Counted from the stretch's first letter, positions 1 through 8,578 are shown. The stretch is DNA of 64,000 bases from Ruminococcus turbiniformis (GCF_020687545.1 NZ_JAJEQX010000001.1:62001-126000), one strand, 5' to 3'. Numbers and translations: made by a program. Notes: a model not told the origin generated them from the letters alone.

Positions 1-1118
1 ACCGTGTCCGCAATATATCCTTTCTCGAGTGCCGCCGGCAGATTCTCCTCTATATAGCCCCACTCGGAATCGACAACAAGCGATGGTGCGGACCATACAT
101 AGCTGCCGTCTTCTGATAATTCACCGTACAGCTTAAGGGTTCCGTTCCCGTTAATGATCATCTTCGGCGAAAGCGTATCGATATATGCGTCCTGCGACAG
201 AGTAAGAGAACCTGTATCTGCCAGATTCACGGTACACTGGCCGCCGCCTCTCGCCTGAATATTGTTGATATTCAGATTGCCTGCGATATTGATCGCAGAC
301 GACCTGCCGTCAATCACTCCTGTATACAGGCTATCATTACATGTCACATCACTTCCGGCCGGAATCGTAAGACTGCTGTCATACAGTTCGATGATTCCGG
401 ATACTGTCAGCGTACCCGAAAGCACTGCCTGAGCATCCTCTCCCATATATCCGCCCCAGACGCGGATATCGCAGTCCAGCGCAGCCCCTTCACCGTGAAC
501 AGTACCGTCCAGTCTGAGACTTCCATTGCCTGTCACAGAAGCTCCTGCCTCAAGTTCCAGCACACTGTCAAGACCGATATATGTGCCATATGCATTCGTC
601 TCCAGAACTCCTCCGTTCTTTACCGTCAGATTCGGGAACTGCTGGTGGTCCGTATCTTCATCGATAATAAAGCGGCCGCCGTTCTCGACTGTAATCTGAG
701 CATGGTCATACCAGTCCGGAGAAAACATCTCCTGAATCTTTGCCTGGTTGCCCGAATGGTGCCATGTTCCGTAAATCGTAAGGCTTGACGTATGGGACTC
801 CTCAATCGATACCGGGACAATATCCGGATGAACCGGTGCTTTGACGATAACTGTCACGTTTGACGGGATCACCCAGTCGCCGCTGAAATAGAGTTCCTTG
901 TCAATGACCATTGTCACTTCCTCTTCCGGCCACTCAAACCCGTGCGTCGCGTCAATATCGAATCCATAATTTGCCCAGTCTTTGGCTTCCTCACTCTTTA
1001 TCAGCCAGTCTTCCCATGTCGACACGGTATAGGGAGACGCTTCGGTCACCTTCACCGGGATCACACTCAAAAGCATCACAAGAGCGAGAGCCGCGCCGAG
1101 AATACCTTTCCTTTTCAC
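1..1118 (-). CDS. Secreted repeat protein, 3' end beyond window
   Basis: A reading frame opens with GTG at 1118, seven bases after a GAGGAGGG ribosome binding site, and stays open to the window edge, giving about 372 codons. The first 27 residues form a signal peptide: KRK, then a hydrophobic stretch (ILGAALALVMLLSVIP), then a cleavage-like VTEA. The mature part is rich in short Gly/Asn turns and alternating hydrophobic residues (ITVENGG, LTVKNGG, LTVSG, LTIPAG), typical of right-handed beta-helix or stacked-strand surface proteins. It is exported and probably stays cell-surface associated. No catalytic motif is recognised and function is unknown. A promoter lies just upstream. The C-terminus, where a wall anchor would be, is not in the window. 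Confidence 0.75.
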   Translation of the reverse strand, partial: MKRKGILGAALALVMLLSVIPVKVTEASPYTVSTWEDWLIKSEEAKDWANYGFDIDATHGFEWPEEEVTMVIDKELYFSGDWVIPSNVTVIVKAPVHPDIVPVSIEESHTSSLTIYGTWHHSGNQAKIQEMFSPDWYDHAQITVENGGRFIIDEDTDHQQFPNLTVKNGGVLETNAYGTYIGLDSVLELEAGASVTGNGSLRLDGTVHGEGAALDCDIRVWGGYMGEDAQAVLSGTLTVSGIIELYDSSLTIPAGSDVTCNDSLYTGVIDGRSSAINIAGNLNINNIQARGGGQCTVNLADTGSLTLSQDAYIDTLSPKMIINGNGTLKLYGELSEDGSYVWSAPSLVVDSEWGYIEENLPAALEKGYIADT

Positions 1119-1184
1119 AAAAATTCCCTCCTCACAACATATCTTAACTCCATTTTGACATTCACAAGATGTCATTTCTGAATT

Positions 1185-1213
1185 ATCTTATCAGAAAATT
1201 TCCTGTTTTTCAA
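1185..1213 (-). promoter_or_regulatory. SigA-type promoter of the secreted protein
   Basis: Read on the minus strand, TTGAAA (1213-1208) is followed after 17 bases by TAAGAT (1190-1185). The start of transcription would be near 1178, about 60 bases before the GTG start. Confidence 0.55.
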
Positions 1214-1346
1214 GCATCTTCAGGGAATTTCACATCTTTCCCGCGCAGTCTGCCTGTGTTATAATAACACGGTCAATATACGATATACGCAGTATGCAGC
1301 TGCTGGTATATTTCTTAACGAGGGAAACAGAAAGGAATCATATCTT

Positions 1347-2207
1347 ATGTGGATTGCTGATAACTGGAAAGACTATGAAGTCATAGACTGTTCAAAGGGG
1401 GAAAAGCTGGAACGCTGGGGCGATTATCTTCTCATCCGTCCCGATCCCCAGGTCATCTGGGATACGCCGAAAACTCATACCGGGTGGAAAAAGAGAAACG
1501 GCCACTACCACCGGAGCAAAAAAGGCGGCGGGGAATGGGAATTTTTCAGTCTGCCGAAGCAGTGGCAGATCCATTATGCAAACCTGACATTTAACTTAAA
1601 GCCGTTCAGCTTCAAACACACCGGACTTTTCCCGGAACAGGCGGTCAACTGGGACTGGTTTTCCGAAAAGATCCGGACTGCCGGACGTCCGGTGAAAGTG
1701 CTCAATCTCTTTGCCTACACAGGCGGCGCAACGCTCGCGGCCGCAGCTGCGGGAGCACACGTAACCCACGTGGACGCCTCAAAAGGCATGGTGACCTGGG
1801 CGAAAGAGAACGCCGTGTCTTCCGGACTTAAAGACGCTCCGATACGCTGGCTGGTTGACGACTGTGTGAAATTTGTAGAACGTGAGATCCGGAGAGGAAA
1901 CAAGTATGACGCCATCATCATGGACCCGCCGTCATACGGAAGAGGCCCAAAAGGAGAAATCTGGAAAATCGAGGATATGATACACCCGCTCATTAAACTG
2001 TGTACAAAGATCCTCTCCGATGATCCGCTCTTCTTCCTCGTAAACTCTTACACGACAGGACTTGCTCCCGCTGTGCTGACTTACATGATCGCTACAGAAC
2101 TCAAACCCTGGGACGGAACTGTCGATTCACAGGAAATCGGGCTTCCGGTGACCGAATCCGGTCTGGTACTTCCGTGCGGTGCCTCCGGGCGCTGGGAGCG
2201 GAACTGA
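1347..2207 (+). CDS. Class I SAM-dependent rRNA methyltransferase, RlmI/RlmK-like
   Basis: The 286-residue protein has the Rossmann SAM-binding motif VLNLFAYTGGATLAAA near residue 117, an acidic motif II (THVDASKG) and a DPPSYGRG motif IV near residue 193, the DPP signature of base methyltransferases acting on rRNA. Length and order match the catalytic half of the 23S rRNA cytosine C5/guanine N2 methyltransferases, but the N-terminal PUA RNA-binding domain seen in RlmI is missing. AAAGGA lies 12 bases before the ATG. It is a lone plus-strand gene, convergent with the kinase gene downstream and separated from it by a bidirectional terminator. The exact target base is not determinable; a related nucleic-acid methyltransferase activity is the alternative. 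Confidence 0.8.
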   Translation: MWIADNWKDYEVIDCSKGEKLERWGDYLLIRPDPQVIWDTPKTHTGWKKRNGHYHRSKKGGGEWEFFSLPKQWQIHYANLTFNLKPFSFKHTGLFPEQAVNWDWFSEKIRTAGRPVKVLNLFAYTGGATLAAAAAGAHVTHVDASKGMVTWAKENAVSSGLKDAPIRWLVDDCVKFVEREIRRGNKYDAIIMDPPSYGRGPKGEIWKIEDMIHPLIKLCTKILSDDPLFFLVNSYTTGLAPAVLTYMIATELKPWDGTVDSQEIGLPVTESGLVLPCGASGRWERN

Positions 2208-2251
2208 TCAGAGTCCTCATGATCAATGTTATACGATCAGAATCAGAAAAA

Positions 2252-2292
2252 CTCTGTGCAAACGTTTTTTTCGTCTGCACAGAGCTTTATTT
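2252..2292. terminator. Bidirectional intrinsic terminator
   Basis: CTCTGTGCA (2252-2260) pairs with TGCACAGAG (2276-2284), with T-rich sequence on the right and an AAAAA stretch on the left. It therefore serves both the methyltransferase (+) and the kinase (-). Confidence 0.8.
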
Positions 2293-2338
2293 TTCTATCT
2301 ATTCTGCTGGCTGTCATTCCGCTGACAAGCAATAAATT

Positions 2339-3094
2339 CTACTGATAGTCAATCACGTCGATCCATTTCATAAGGAATTCTTTCTCCAGCTCATTGTCCT
2401 TTGTGAGCTGTGCTGCCGCAACGATCGGAAGCCACTGCTGTACATACTGTCTTGCCGTATCGCTCTTCTTGCAGAACAGATTCATATACAGATCTGCTGT
2501 CTCCTGATCTTTCAGCGCGAACAGAAGATATGTCATGGCTGCGTCCGCACTCGCATTTCCCTGTGTTGCGTGCGCCCAGTCGACAACGGTCATCTTTCCG
2601 TTCTTTCCGACGATGACATTGCTCGGGTTGAAGTCACCGTGGCATACTTTGTTATGCTTCGGCATACTCTCAAGACGGGTGAGCAGCTCATATCTTGTCG
2701 TCGCATCAAGCTCTTTCAGACTGTTAATCTGGCGGGTCAGCTTGTCTTTCATACCTTTGAGCAGAGGGAATTTCTTGCTGTGTACCTGAAGCTGAAGGTC
2801 AACGAAATCTTCCATGTATTTCGCCATATTGCTCTTGTCGGACTGCATCATTTCTTCCAAAGTCTTTCCGTCTTTATACTCGATCTCAAGCGCCCATTTG
2901 CCTTCAATCTGCGTAACACTTTTTACTTTCGGAATATCAAGTCCGGTCTCCTCAATCTGGGAAGTAATCAGCGCTTCGTTAAATACATCCGACTTCGGAT
3001 GTGTCTCCGCGAAAACCTTAACAACACTGTCATCACATTTGTAAACTGTTTTGTACGCACGTTTCACGATAATGTTTTTTTCTTCAAGCTTCAT
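2339..3094 (-). CDS. Aminoglycoside phosphotransferase-fold kinase
   Basis: A 251-residue protein of the APH/choline-kinase fold. It carries the catalytic loop HGDFNPSNV near residue 177 (Brenner motif HxDxxxxN) and a metal-binding VVDWAHA that replaces the DFG of protein kinases. The N-lobe has a plausible ATP lysine in VVKVFAETH. The start chosen is ATG 3094, preceded by AAGGAGGG at good spacing; an upstream in-frame extension to 3148 has no ribosome site. TATAAT at 3142-3137 is a likely -10 with a weak -35. It probably phosphorylates a small alcohol or amino-sugar substrate. Nothing nearby names the substrate, and antibiotic resistance should not be assumed. Confidence 0.8.
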   Translation of the reverse strand: MKLEEKNIIVKRAYKTVYKCDDSVVKVFAETHPKSDVFNEALITSQIEETGLDIPKVKSVTQIEGKWALEIEYKDGKTLEEMMQSDKSNMAKYMEDFVDLQLQVHSKKFPLLKGMKDKLTRQINSLKELDATTRYELLTRLESMPKHNKVCHGDFNPSNVIVGKNGKMTVVDWAHATQGNASADAAMTYLLFALKDQETADLYMNLFCKKSDTARQYVQQWLPIVAAAQLTKDNELEKEFLMKWIDVIDYQ

Positions 3095-3255
3095 AAAATA
3101 TACCCTCCTTGAATCGATTTTCGATCTGATGGGACTATTATACACCACGAAAATTGAGAAAAAAACCCCTCCGGAAGAAATTTGTGCATTTTTTAACTAA
3201 CTTTTTTTACTTATTTTTATTGTCATTTCTTTAACAATTATGCCTGCTTTCCACG

Positions 3256-3512
3256 CTGTGTACCTTCTCACCAGGCTCGAAAGGACCTCGCCAAGTGTTC
3301 AGGCATCGCGCGCGGGCATCCGCCTTCCTATCCCTTCCGCAGTGCGCTCGCTCGATTTCGCTTCGCTTCATCCACTCTGTGTACCTTCTCACTAAGCTCG
3401 AAAGGACCTCGCCAAGTGTTCAGGCATCGCGCGCGGGCGTCCGCCTTCCTATCCCTTCCGCAGTGCGCTCGCTCGATTCCGTTCCACTCCATCTCGCGCG
3501 CGGGCATCCGCC
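3256..3512. repeat. Two and a half tandem copies of a 121-bp repeat
   Basis: The segment 3256-3357 recurs almost unchanged at 3377-3478 (offset 121), and a third truncated copy (TCGCGCGCGGGCATCCGCC) sits at 3494-3512. The core contains GGCTCGAAAGGACCTCGCC. A one-mismatch relative of that core occurs alone at 20999-21020 between rplW and rplB. The cluster lies between the adhE terminator and the kinase promoter; no coding capacity is evident. Confidence 0.85.
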
Positions 3513-3517
3513 CTATG

Positions 3518-3575
3518 AAAAAGGACAGGAGTCCGGAATTTCATGCAAGCATGATTCCGGACTCCTGTCCTTTTT
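3518..3575. terminator. Strong bidirectional terminator below adhE
   Basis: A stem of about 27 base pairs with one 2-base bulge: AAAAAGGACAGGAGTCCGGA pairs with TCCGGACTCCTGTCCTTTTT around a CATGCAAGCATG apex. Runs of five T follow in both directions, so it ends adhE on the minus strand. Confidence 0.9.
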
Positions 3576-3598
3576 CGCACTGCTGATTGCTTACGCGA

Positions 3599-6217
3599 CT
3601 ATTTGCCGTAGTAGCATTTCAGGTAGATTTCTTTGATTTCTTTGATGAGCGGGTATCTCGGGTTTGCTCCTGTACACTGGTCATTGAATGCCTGCTCGCA
3701 CATATCGTCCAGAGTATCCAGGAAGTACTTCTCGTCAATTCCGTAATCCTTGATTGTCTTCTTGATACCGATCTTCTCTTTTAAGTCTTCCAGTTTCGCG
3801 ATGAAGTTCTCGAATACTTCCTCATCTGTGTTTCCTGTACAGCCTGCGAAGCGTCCGAGTTCTGCGTATCTCTGAAGAGCGTGCGGATACTGATACTGTG
3901 AGAATGTTCCCATCTTTGTCGGAACCTCTGCAGCGTTGTATCTCATAACCTCTGTCAGGATGACAGCGTTTGCAACACCGTGCGGCAGGTGATGGAATGC
4001 TCCCAGCTTGTGAGCCATGGAGTGGTTTACTCCGAGGAATGCGTTTGCGAACGCCATACCTGCCATACAGGAAGCGTTGTGCATCTCCTCACGTGCGTGC
4101 GGGTCATTTGCACCGTTCTCATATGCAGACGGAAGATTGTCGAATACCATCTTCACAGCCTTCATAGCAAGACCGTCTGTGTAGTCTGTAGCCATGATGG
4201 ATACATATGCCTCAATTGCGTGAGTCATAACGTCGATACCGGATGCGCTTGTCAGTCCCTTCGGAGCTGTCATCGCATTGTCAACGTCTACGATTGCCAT
4301 GTTCGGAAGCAGCTCGTAGTCAGCGATCGGCCACTTAACGCCTGTTGTAGCGTCTGTGATGATTGCGAACGGAGTTACCTCGGAACCTGTTCCTGAAGAA
4401 GTCGGGATTGCTACAAAGTAAGCTTTCTCTCCCATCTTCGGGAATGTATATACTCTCTTACGGATATCCATGAAGTCCATAGCCATGTCTTCAAAGTTTG
4501 CTTCCGGATGCTCATACATCAGCCACATGATCTTTGCAGCATCCATCGCGGAACCACCGCCGAGAGCGATAATTGTGTCAGGCTCGAATGCTCTCATCTG
4601 AGCAACACCTTCCTGAGCGCACTGCAGTGTCGGGTCCGGAGCAACATTGTAGAAGCATGTATGCTGGATTCCGAGCTCGTCGAGCTTCTCCTCGATCGGC
4701 TTCGCGTTTCCGTTCTTGTAAAGGAATGTATCTGTAACAATGAATGCTTTCTTCTTGTGCATTACTGTTCCGAGCTCGTCAAGAGCGACCGGCATACAGC
4801 CTTTCTTAAAGTATACCTTCTCAGGTGTTCTGAACCACAGCATATTCTCTCTCCTCTCGGCAACTGTCTTCACGTTAAGAAGATGTTTTACTCCAACGTT
4901 CTCTGATACAGAGTTTCCGCCCCATGAACCACATCCAAGTGTGAGTGATGGAGCCAGTTTGAAGTTGTAAAGATCGCCGATACCGCCCTGTGAAGAAGGT
5001 GTGTTGATCAGAACACGGCATGTCTTCATCGCCTCGTAGTGTTTCTGGATCTTCTCTGTCTCTGCCGGATGAACATACAGGGAAGATGTGTGTCCGTATC
5101 CTCCGTCAGCGACAAGCTGAGCTGCCTTTTCAAGCGCCTCGTCGAATGTCTTTGCACGATACATTGCAAGTACAGGAGACAGTTTCTCGTGTGCGAACTC
5201 CTCGGAGATATCAACAGACTCAACCTCACCGATCAGGATCTTTGTGTTTGCCGGAACTTTAACTCCAGCCATCTCTGCGATCTCAACCGCAGATTTTCCG
5301 GGGATCTTGCTGTTCAGCGCGCCGTTGATAATGATTGTCTTACGGACTGCGTCGAGTTCCTTGCCCGGTTTCAGGAAGTAGCATCCTCTGTATTCAAACT
5401 CTTTCTTAACTGCGTCATATACACCGTCCAGAACAGTTACAGACTGCTCAGAAGCACAGATCATACCATTGTCAAATGTTTTGGAATGGATGATGGAGTT
5501 TACGGCCATTCTGATGTCCGCTGTATCGTCAATGATAACAGGAGTATTTCCAGCGCCTACACCGAGTGCCGGCTTTCCTGAAGAATATGCGGATTTAACC
5601 ATTCCCGGACCGCCTGTAGCAAGGATCAGGTCGGAATCTTTCATAACTGTAGTTGTCAGTTCCAGTGACGGTGCGTCAATCCAGCCGATAATTCCTTCCG
5701 GAGCTCCGGCCTTTACAGCTGCCTCGAGAACTACCTTTGCAGCCTCAATCGTACATTTCTTTGCAGCCGGATGGGGGCTGATGATGATCGCGTTTCTTGT
5801 CTTCAGACAGATCAGTGTCTTGAAGATAGCTGTAGATGTCGGGTTTGTCGTCGGGATAACTGCAGCGATCAGACCGATCGGCTCTGCAACTTTTTTGATT
5901 CCGTAAGCCTTGTCTTCTTCGATTACACCGCATGTCTTTGTGTTTTTGTACGCGTTGTAAATGTACTCTGCAGCGTAGTGGTTCTTGATGACCTTATCTT
6001 CCATGACACCTCTCTGTGTCTCTTCAACTGCCATTTTAGCCAGCGGGATACGGGCCTTGTTGGCTGCCATAGCTGCCTCATAGAAGATCTTGTCAACCTG
6101 CTCCTGAGTGTAAGTAGCAAAAATCTTCTGAGCTTCGCGCATTGCTTTCATCTTTGCTTCAAGTGATTCTACACTGTCGATGAACTCTGGCACTGCTGCT
6201 TTTTCTTTCTTTGCCAT
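3599..6217 (-). CDS. adhE: Bifunctional acetaldehyde-CoA/alcohol dehydrogenase
   Basis: The 872-residue fusion reduces acetyl-CoA to acetaldehyde and then ethanol, re-oxidising two NADH in anaerobic fermentation; family members assemble into cytoplasmic spirosome filaments. The N-terminal aldehyde dehydrogenase half (to about 450) holds the catalytic cysteine in FDNGMICASEQSV (Cys254). The C-terminal iron-dependent alcohol dehydrogenase half has the NAD loop ALGGGSAMDAAK and iron-binding histidines in NHSMAHKLGAFHHLPHG. ATG 6217 is chosen because AGGAGG stands nine bases before it; a longer frame to 6292 runs back across the promoter. A consensus promoter and Rex-like palindromes upstream imply control by the NADH/NAD ratio. 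Confidence 0.97.
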   Translation of the reverse strand: MAKKEKAAVPEFIDSVESLEAKMKAMREAQKIFATYTQEQVDKIFYEAAMAANKARIPLAKMAVEETQRGVMEDKVIKNHYAAEYIYNAYKNTKTCGVIEEDKAYGIKKVAEPIGLIAAVIPTTNPTSTAIFKTLICLKTRNAIIISPHPAAKKCTIEAAKVVLEAAVKAGAPEGIIGWIDAPSLELTTTVMKDSDLILATGGPGMVKSAYSSGKPALGVGAGNTPVIIDDTADIRMAVNSIIHSKTFDNGMICASEQSVTVLDGVYDAVKKEFEYRGCYFLKPGKELDAVRKTIIINGALNSKIPGKSAVEIAEMAGVKVPANTKILIGEVESVDISEEFAHEKLSPVLAMYRAKTFDEALEKAAQLVADGGYGHTSSLYVHPAETEKIQKHYEAMKTCRVLINTPSSQGGIGDLYNFKLAPSLTLGCGSWGGNSVSENVGVKHLLNVKTVAERRENMLWFRTPEKVYFKKGCMPVALDELGTVMHKKKAFIVTDTFLYKNGNAKPIEEKLDELGIQHTCFYNVAPDPTLQCAQEGVAQMRAFEPDTIIALGGGSAMDAAKIMWLMYEHPEANFEDMAMDFMDIRKRVYTFPKMGEKAYFVAIPTSSGTGSEVTPFAIITDATTGVKWPIADYELLPNMAIVDVDNAMTAPKGLTSASGIDVMTHAIEAYVSIMATDYTDGLAMKAVKMVFDNLPSAYENGANDPHAREEMHNASCMAGMAFANAFLGVNHSMAHKLGAFHHLPHGVANAVILTEVMRYNAAEVPTKMGTFSQYQYPHALQRYAELGRFAGCTGNTDEEVFENFIAKLEDLKEKIGIKKTIKDYGIDEKYFLDTLDDMCEQAFNDQCTGANPRYPLIKEIKEIYLKCYYGK

Positions 6218-6269
6218 TTTGATAAATCCTCCTGTACTTCTTTCAATCTGGTTTACTACCACTGTTCTT

Positions 6270-6299
6270 AGTATAATCCGATTGTTAAACAATTGTCAA
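6270..6299 (-). promoter_or_regulatory. adhE promoter with palindrome in the spacer
   Basis: On the minus strand TTGACA (6299-6294) and TATACT (6275-6270) are 18 bases apart. The spacer contains ATTGTTTAACAAT, a perfect dyad with a one-base centre, so a repressor bound there would block polymerase directly. Confidence 0.75.
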
Positions 6300-6307
6300 C
6301 CGTGCAA

Positions 6308-6325
6308 TTGTTAATATTTTAACGT
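6308..6325. promoter_or_regulatory. Candidate Rex operator upstream of adhE
   Basis: TTGTTAA-TATT-TTAACGT matches the Rex box TTGTTAA-N4-TTAACAA at 12 of 14 arm positions. Rex is the redox repressor known to control adhE in clostridia. The site ends nine bases upstream of the -35 hexamer. Binding is inferred from sequence only; rex itself is not in the window. Confidence 0.65.
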
Positions 6326-6381
6326 TATAATTTTAACATCATTTGTGCATATTATACAAAAAGCTGCCTCTCAGACACATT

Positions 6382-6702
6382 TCAGTGTCCGGAGGTAGCC
6401 TTCAAACCGATAATTCCTATCAGGAGCAGGGAGACGAAAAACATCCTCGCCGCAGTCACCGGCTCTTTAAATAATATGATTCCGACAATCACCGCTCCCA
6501 GAGCGCCTATGCCTGTCCATACTGCATAGGCTGTTCCAAGCGGAAGTGTTTTTGTCGCCTGTGAAAGAAACAGGAAGCTGATAATCATCCCAATAATTGT
6601 AAGTACTGTAAATTTAATCTCCGTAAAACCTTCCGAATATTTCATACATGTAGACCAGACAACTTCCATTGCCCCTGCGATTACAAGATAAATCCACTCC
6701 AT
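6382..6702 (-). CDS. gdx: Guanidinium exporter, SMR family (SugE/Gdx)
   Basis: A 106-residue four-helix membrane protein of the small multidrug resistance family. The essential membrane glutamate is in GAMEVVWS (Glu13), and the loop TAYAVWTGIGALGA is the signature of the SugE/Gdx branch, which exchanges guanidinium for protons, rather than of EmrE-type drug pumps. It begins at ATG 6702 with GGAGAG eight bases upstream. It follows rplQ in the same direction but is separated by a long hairpin. Gdx genes often sit behind guanidine riboswitches; the leader here is structured but I could not match it to a known guanidine class. Single genes of this type usually act as dual-topology homodimers. Confidence 0.88.
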   Translation of the reverse strand: MEWIYLVIAGAMEVVWSTCMKYSEGFTEIKFTVLTIIGMIISFLFLSQATKTLPLGTAYAVWTGIGALGAVIVGIILFKEPVTAARMFFVSLLLIGIIGLKATSGH

Positions 6703-6752
6703 TCTTTCTCTCTCCTCTCTTCTTTTGCAGCGATTCAGTCACCGGAAGCAGC

Positions 6753-6809
6753 GAAAAGCGCTGAAACTGTATCTTCCAATGGCCTGACGATACAGAATCA
6801 ACGCTTTTC
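6753..6809 (-). terminator. 57-nt hairpin between rplQ and gdx
   Basis: On the minus strand GAAAAGCG...CTGTATC pairs with GATACAG...CGCTTTTC, a stem of about 21 pairs with one G-U and two U-U mismatches and a 15-base loop. The short UUUUC at the 3' side would suit an intrinsic terminator of the ribosomal operon. A regulatory role in the gdx leader is the alternative. Confidence 0.5.
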
Positions 6810-6856
6810 ATTTAAAGCATATTTACCCGGCGGTAAATCAATCTCTATTCAGCTGA

Positions 6857-7393
6857 CTATACAAGCTCAATCAGAACTTCCATGGCAGCGTCGCCCTTGC
6901 GCTGGCCGATCTTGACGATTCTTGTGTAACCGCCGTTTCTGTCGGCGTACTTCGGTGCGATCTCATTGAACAGCTTTTCTGCCATATCAACTTTCTTTGT
7001 GTTGGCTTTCTTTCCGGAAGCCTTTGCCGGAACTTCAGTTACCGGGCAGAGCACCTTGAGCATCTCACGTCTTGCGTGAAGTCTGCTCGGCTGATCCTTG
7101 CGGATCTTCTTCTCTGTCTCATCATAAACTGTAACTTTCTTTCCATCGACAACTTCTTTCACTCTCTTGCCGTCTTTGTCCTTGCGGGCAACTTTAGCTG
7201 TCACAGTTACTTCATCATAGTTGTCTTTCTCTCTTACAGCCATAGCGATCAGGCCCTCCGCTACTTTGCGGATCTCTTTTGCCTTAGCCTCTGTTGTAAC
7301 GATCTTTCCGTTGTTGAGCAGAGCTGTTACCTGATTTCTGATCAGAGCTTTTCTCTGTCCGGAAGTTCTTCCGAGTTTTCTATACTTTGCCAT
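6857..7393 (-). CDS. rplQ: 50S ribosomal protein L17
   Basis: A 178-residue L17, last gene of the alpha operon. It lies near the exit tunnel of the large subunit. The ends are canonical (MAKYRKLGRTSGQRKAL; GGYTRIVKIGQRKGDAA), but it is about 58 residues longer than the 120-residue Bacillus form. There is a charged insertion at about residues 53-96 (TVTAKVARKDKDGKRVKE...) and a Lys-rich one near 120-130. ATG 7393 follows TAGGAGGA; the in-frame extension to 7429 has no ribosome site. It is separated from rpoA by a 225-bp spacer with small hairpins. Confidence 0.97.
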   Translation of the reverse strand: MAKYRKLGRTSGQRKALIRNQVTALLNNGKIVTTEAKAKEIRKVAEGLIAMAVREKDNYDEVTVTAKVARKDKDGKRVKEVVDGKKVTVYDETEKKIRKDQPSRLHARREMLKVLCPVTEVPAKASGKKANTKKVDMAEKLFNEIAPKYADRNGGYTRIVKIGQRKGDAAMEVLIELV

Positions 7394-7618
7394 TTTATTT
7401 ATTCCTCCTATATTTCCGTCACAGTTCATACGCGCCGGTCACAAAACAGCACTTGCGTGCTTACCGCGGCTTCCGCCGCTCTTTGCTCATGAACAGACGC
7501 TCAATACATGGCTGAACTATGACCACACATTTGGTTATGCATCTTCGGGCTTACTAATCAAATGCCCCGCCGCGCTCTTCGGGCTTACCGACAGGATATT
7601 TGTATTTAACGCAGGGAA
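7394..7618. other. 225-bp rpoA-rplQ spacer with paired hairpins
   Basis: No gene seen. On the minus strand two adjacent tetraloop hairpins occur, GCGGC-GGAA-GCCGC (7479-7466) and AGCAC-GCAA-GTGCT (7461-7448), the second followed by GTTTTG. Upstream, the 12-mer TCTTCGGGCTTA occurs twice on the plus strand (7542-7553 and 7576-7587). This could be an attenuator or RNase processing region between two cotranscribed genes. Confidence 0.5.
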
Positions 7619-8578
7619 TTATTCATCTCCCTGGTTGAGCTCGAGGTTGAGCTCTTTGAGCTTGGCAAGAACTTCCTCAAGAGATTTGCGTCCGAGGTTG
7701 CGGACTTTCATCATATCCTCAGGAGTCTTGTTTGTCAGCTCTTCAACCGTATTGATTCCGGCTCTCTTCAGACAATTGTATGAACGTACGGAAAGCTCCA
7801 GCTCGTCAATGCTCATCTCAAGCACTTTCTCTTTCTCGTCATCCTCTTTCTCGATCATAACTTCAGCAGCCTGTGCCACCTCTGACAGATCGACAAAAAG
7901 TTTCAGATGTTCGCTGAGTACTTTCGCAGCAAGGCTGACAGCCTCATCCGGAAGCATCGTTCCCTTTGTCCATACATCAAGCGTCAGTTTGTCATAATCC
8001 GTGATCTGTCCCACACGGGTATTCTCTACAGTAAGGTTCACCCGCTCAACCGGTGTGTAGATAGAATCAATCGGGATAACGCCGATCGGCATGTCCTCTG
8101 TCTTATTCTTATCTGCACTAACATATCCTCTGCCTTTTGTAATGGTCAGTTCCATATACAGTTTGCAGTCTTTTCCGCCGCTTAATGTAGCGATGACCTG
8201 TTCAGGATTGACAATCTCGATATCGGAATCAGCCTGGATATCGGCGCCTGTTACAACGCCCTCTCCTTCAAACTCGATGTACGCAGTTTTCACTTCGTCT
8301 GACTCAGATGTGTTCTTGATTGCAAGTGACTTCAGATTCATGATGATCTCCGTCACGTCCTCTTTGACCCCCGGAATTGAGCTGAATTCGTGAAGAACAC
8401 CGTCGATCTTTACGGAACTTATGGCAGCTCCCGGAAGAGAAGACAGCATAATCCTTCTCAGGGAATTGCCGAGCGTAGTACCATAGCCTCTCTCAAGCGG
8501 CTCTACAACGAAACGCCCATACTTCTTATCATCTGATACATCCGTAATTTCAATATTAGGTTTATTAAAATCAAACAC
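7619..8578 (-). CDS. rpoA: RNA polymerase alpha subunit
   Basis: The 319-residue alpha subunit dimerises to nucleate core RNA polymerase assembly and contacts UP elements and activators. The N-terminal domain (to about 230) contains [20 protein letters not shown]. An acidic linker ([14 protein letters not shown]) leads to the C-terminal DNA-binding domain with [20 protein letters not shown] and [11 protein letters not shown]. Translation starts at GTG 8578, preceded by AAGGAGGG; no ATG is available near the conserved N-terminus. It sits between rpsD and rplQ, the usual alpha-operon order. Confidence 0.98.
   Translation of the reverse strand: MFDFNKPNIEITDVSDDKKYGRFVVEPLERGYGTTLGNSLRRIMLSSLPGAAISSVKIDGVLHEFSSIPGVKEDVTEIIMNLKSLAIKNTSESDEVKTAYIEFEGEGVVTGADIQADSDIEIVNPEQVIATLSGGKDCKLYMELTITKGRGYVSADKNKTEDMPIGVIPIDSIYTPVERVNLTVENTRVGQITDYDKLTLDVWTKGTMLPDEAVSLAAKVLSEHLKLFVDLSEVAQAAEVMIEKEDDEKEKVLEMSIDELELSVRSYNCLKRAGINTVEELTNKTPEDMMKVRNLGRKSLEEVLAKLKELNLELNQGDE

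Noticed and set aside
1237-1265. Promoter of the methyltransferase
   Set aside because: TATAAT at 1260-1265 is good, but no acceptable -35 lies 16-18 bases upstream, so it was not listed as a feature.
2339-3094. Aminoglycoside resistance gene
   Set aside because: Only the general APH kinase fold is visible; many housekeeping small-molecule kinases share it and context gives no resistance hint.
3256-3512. CRISPR array
   Set aside because: Only two and a half copies, units of 121 bp without short repeat/unique spacer structure, and no cas genes.
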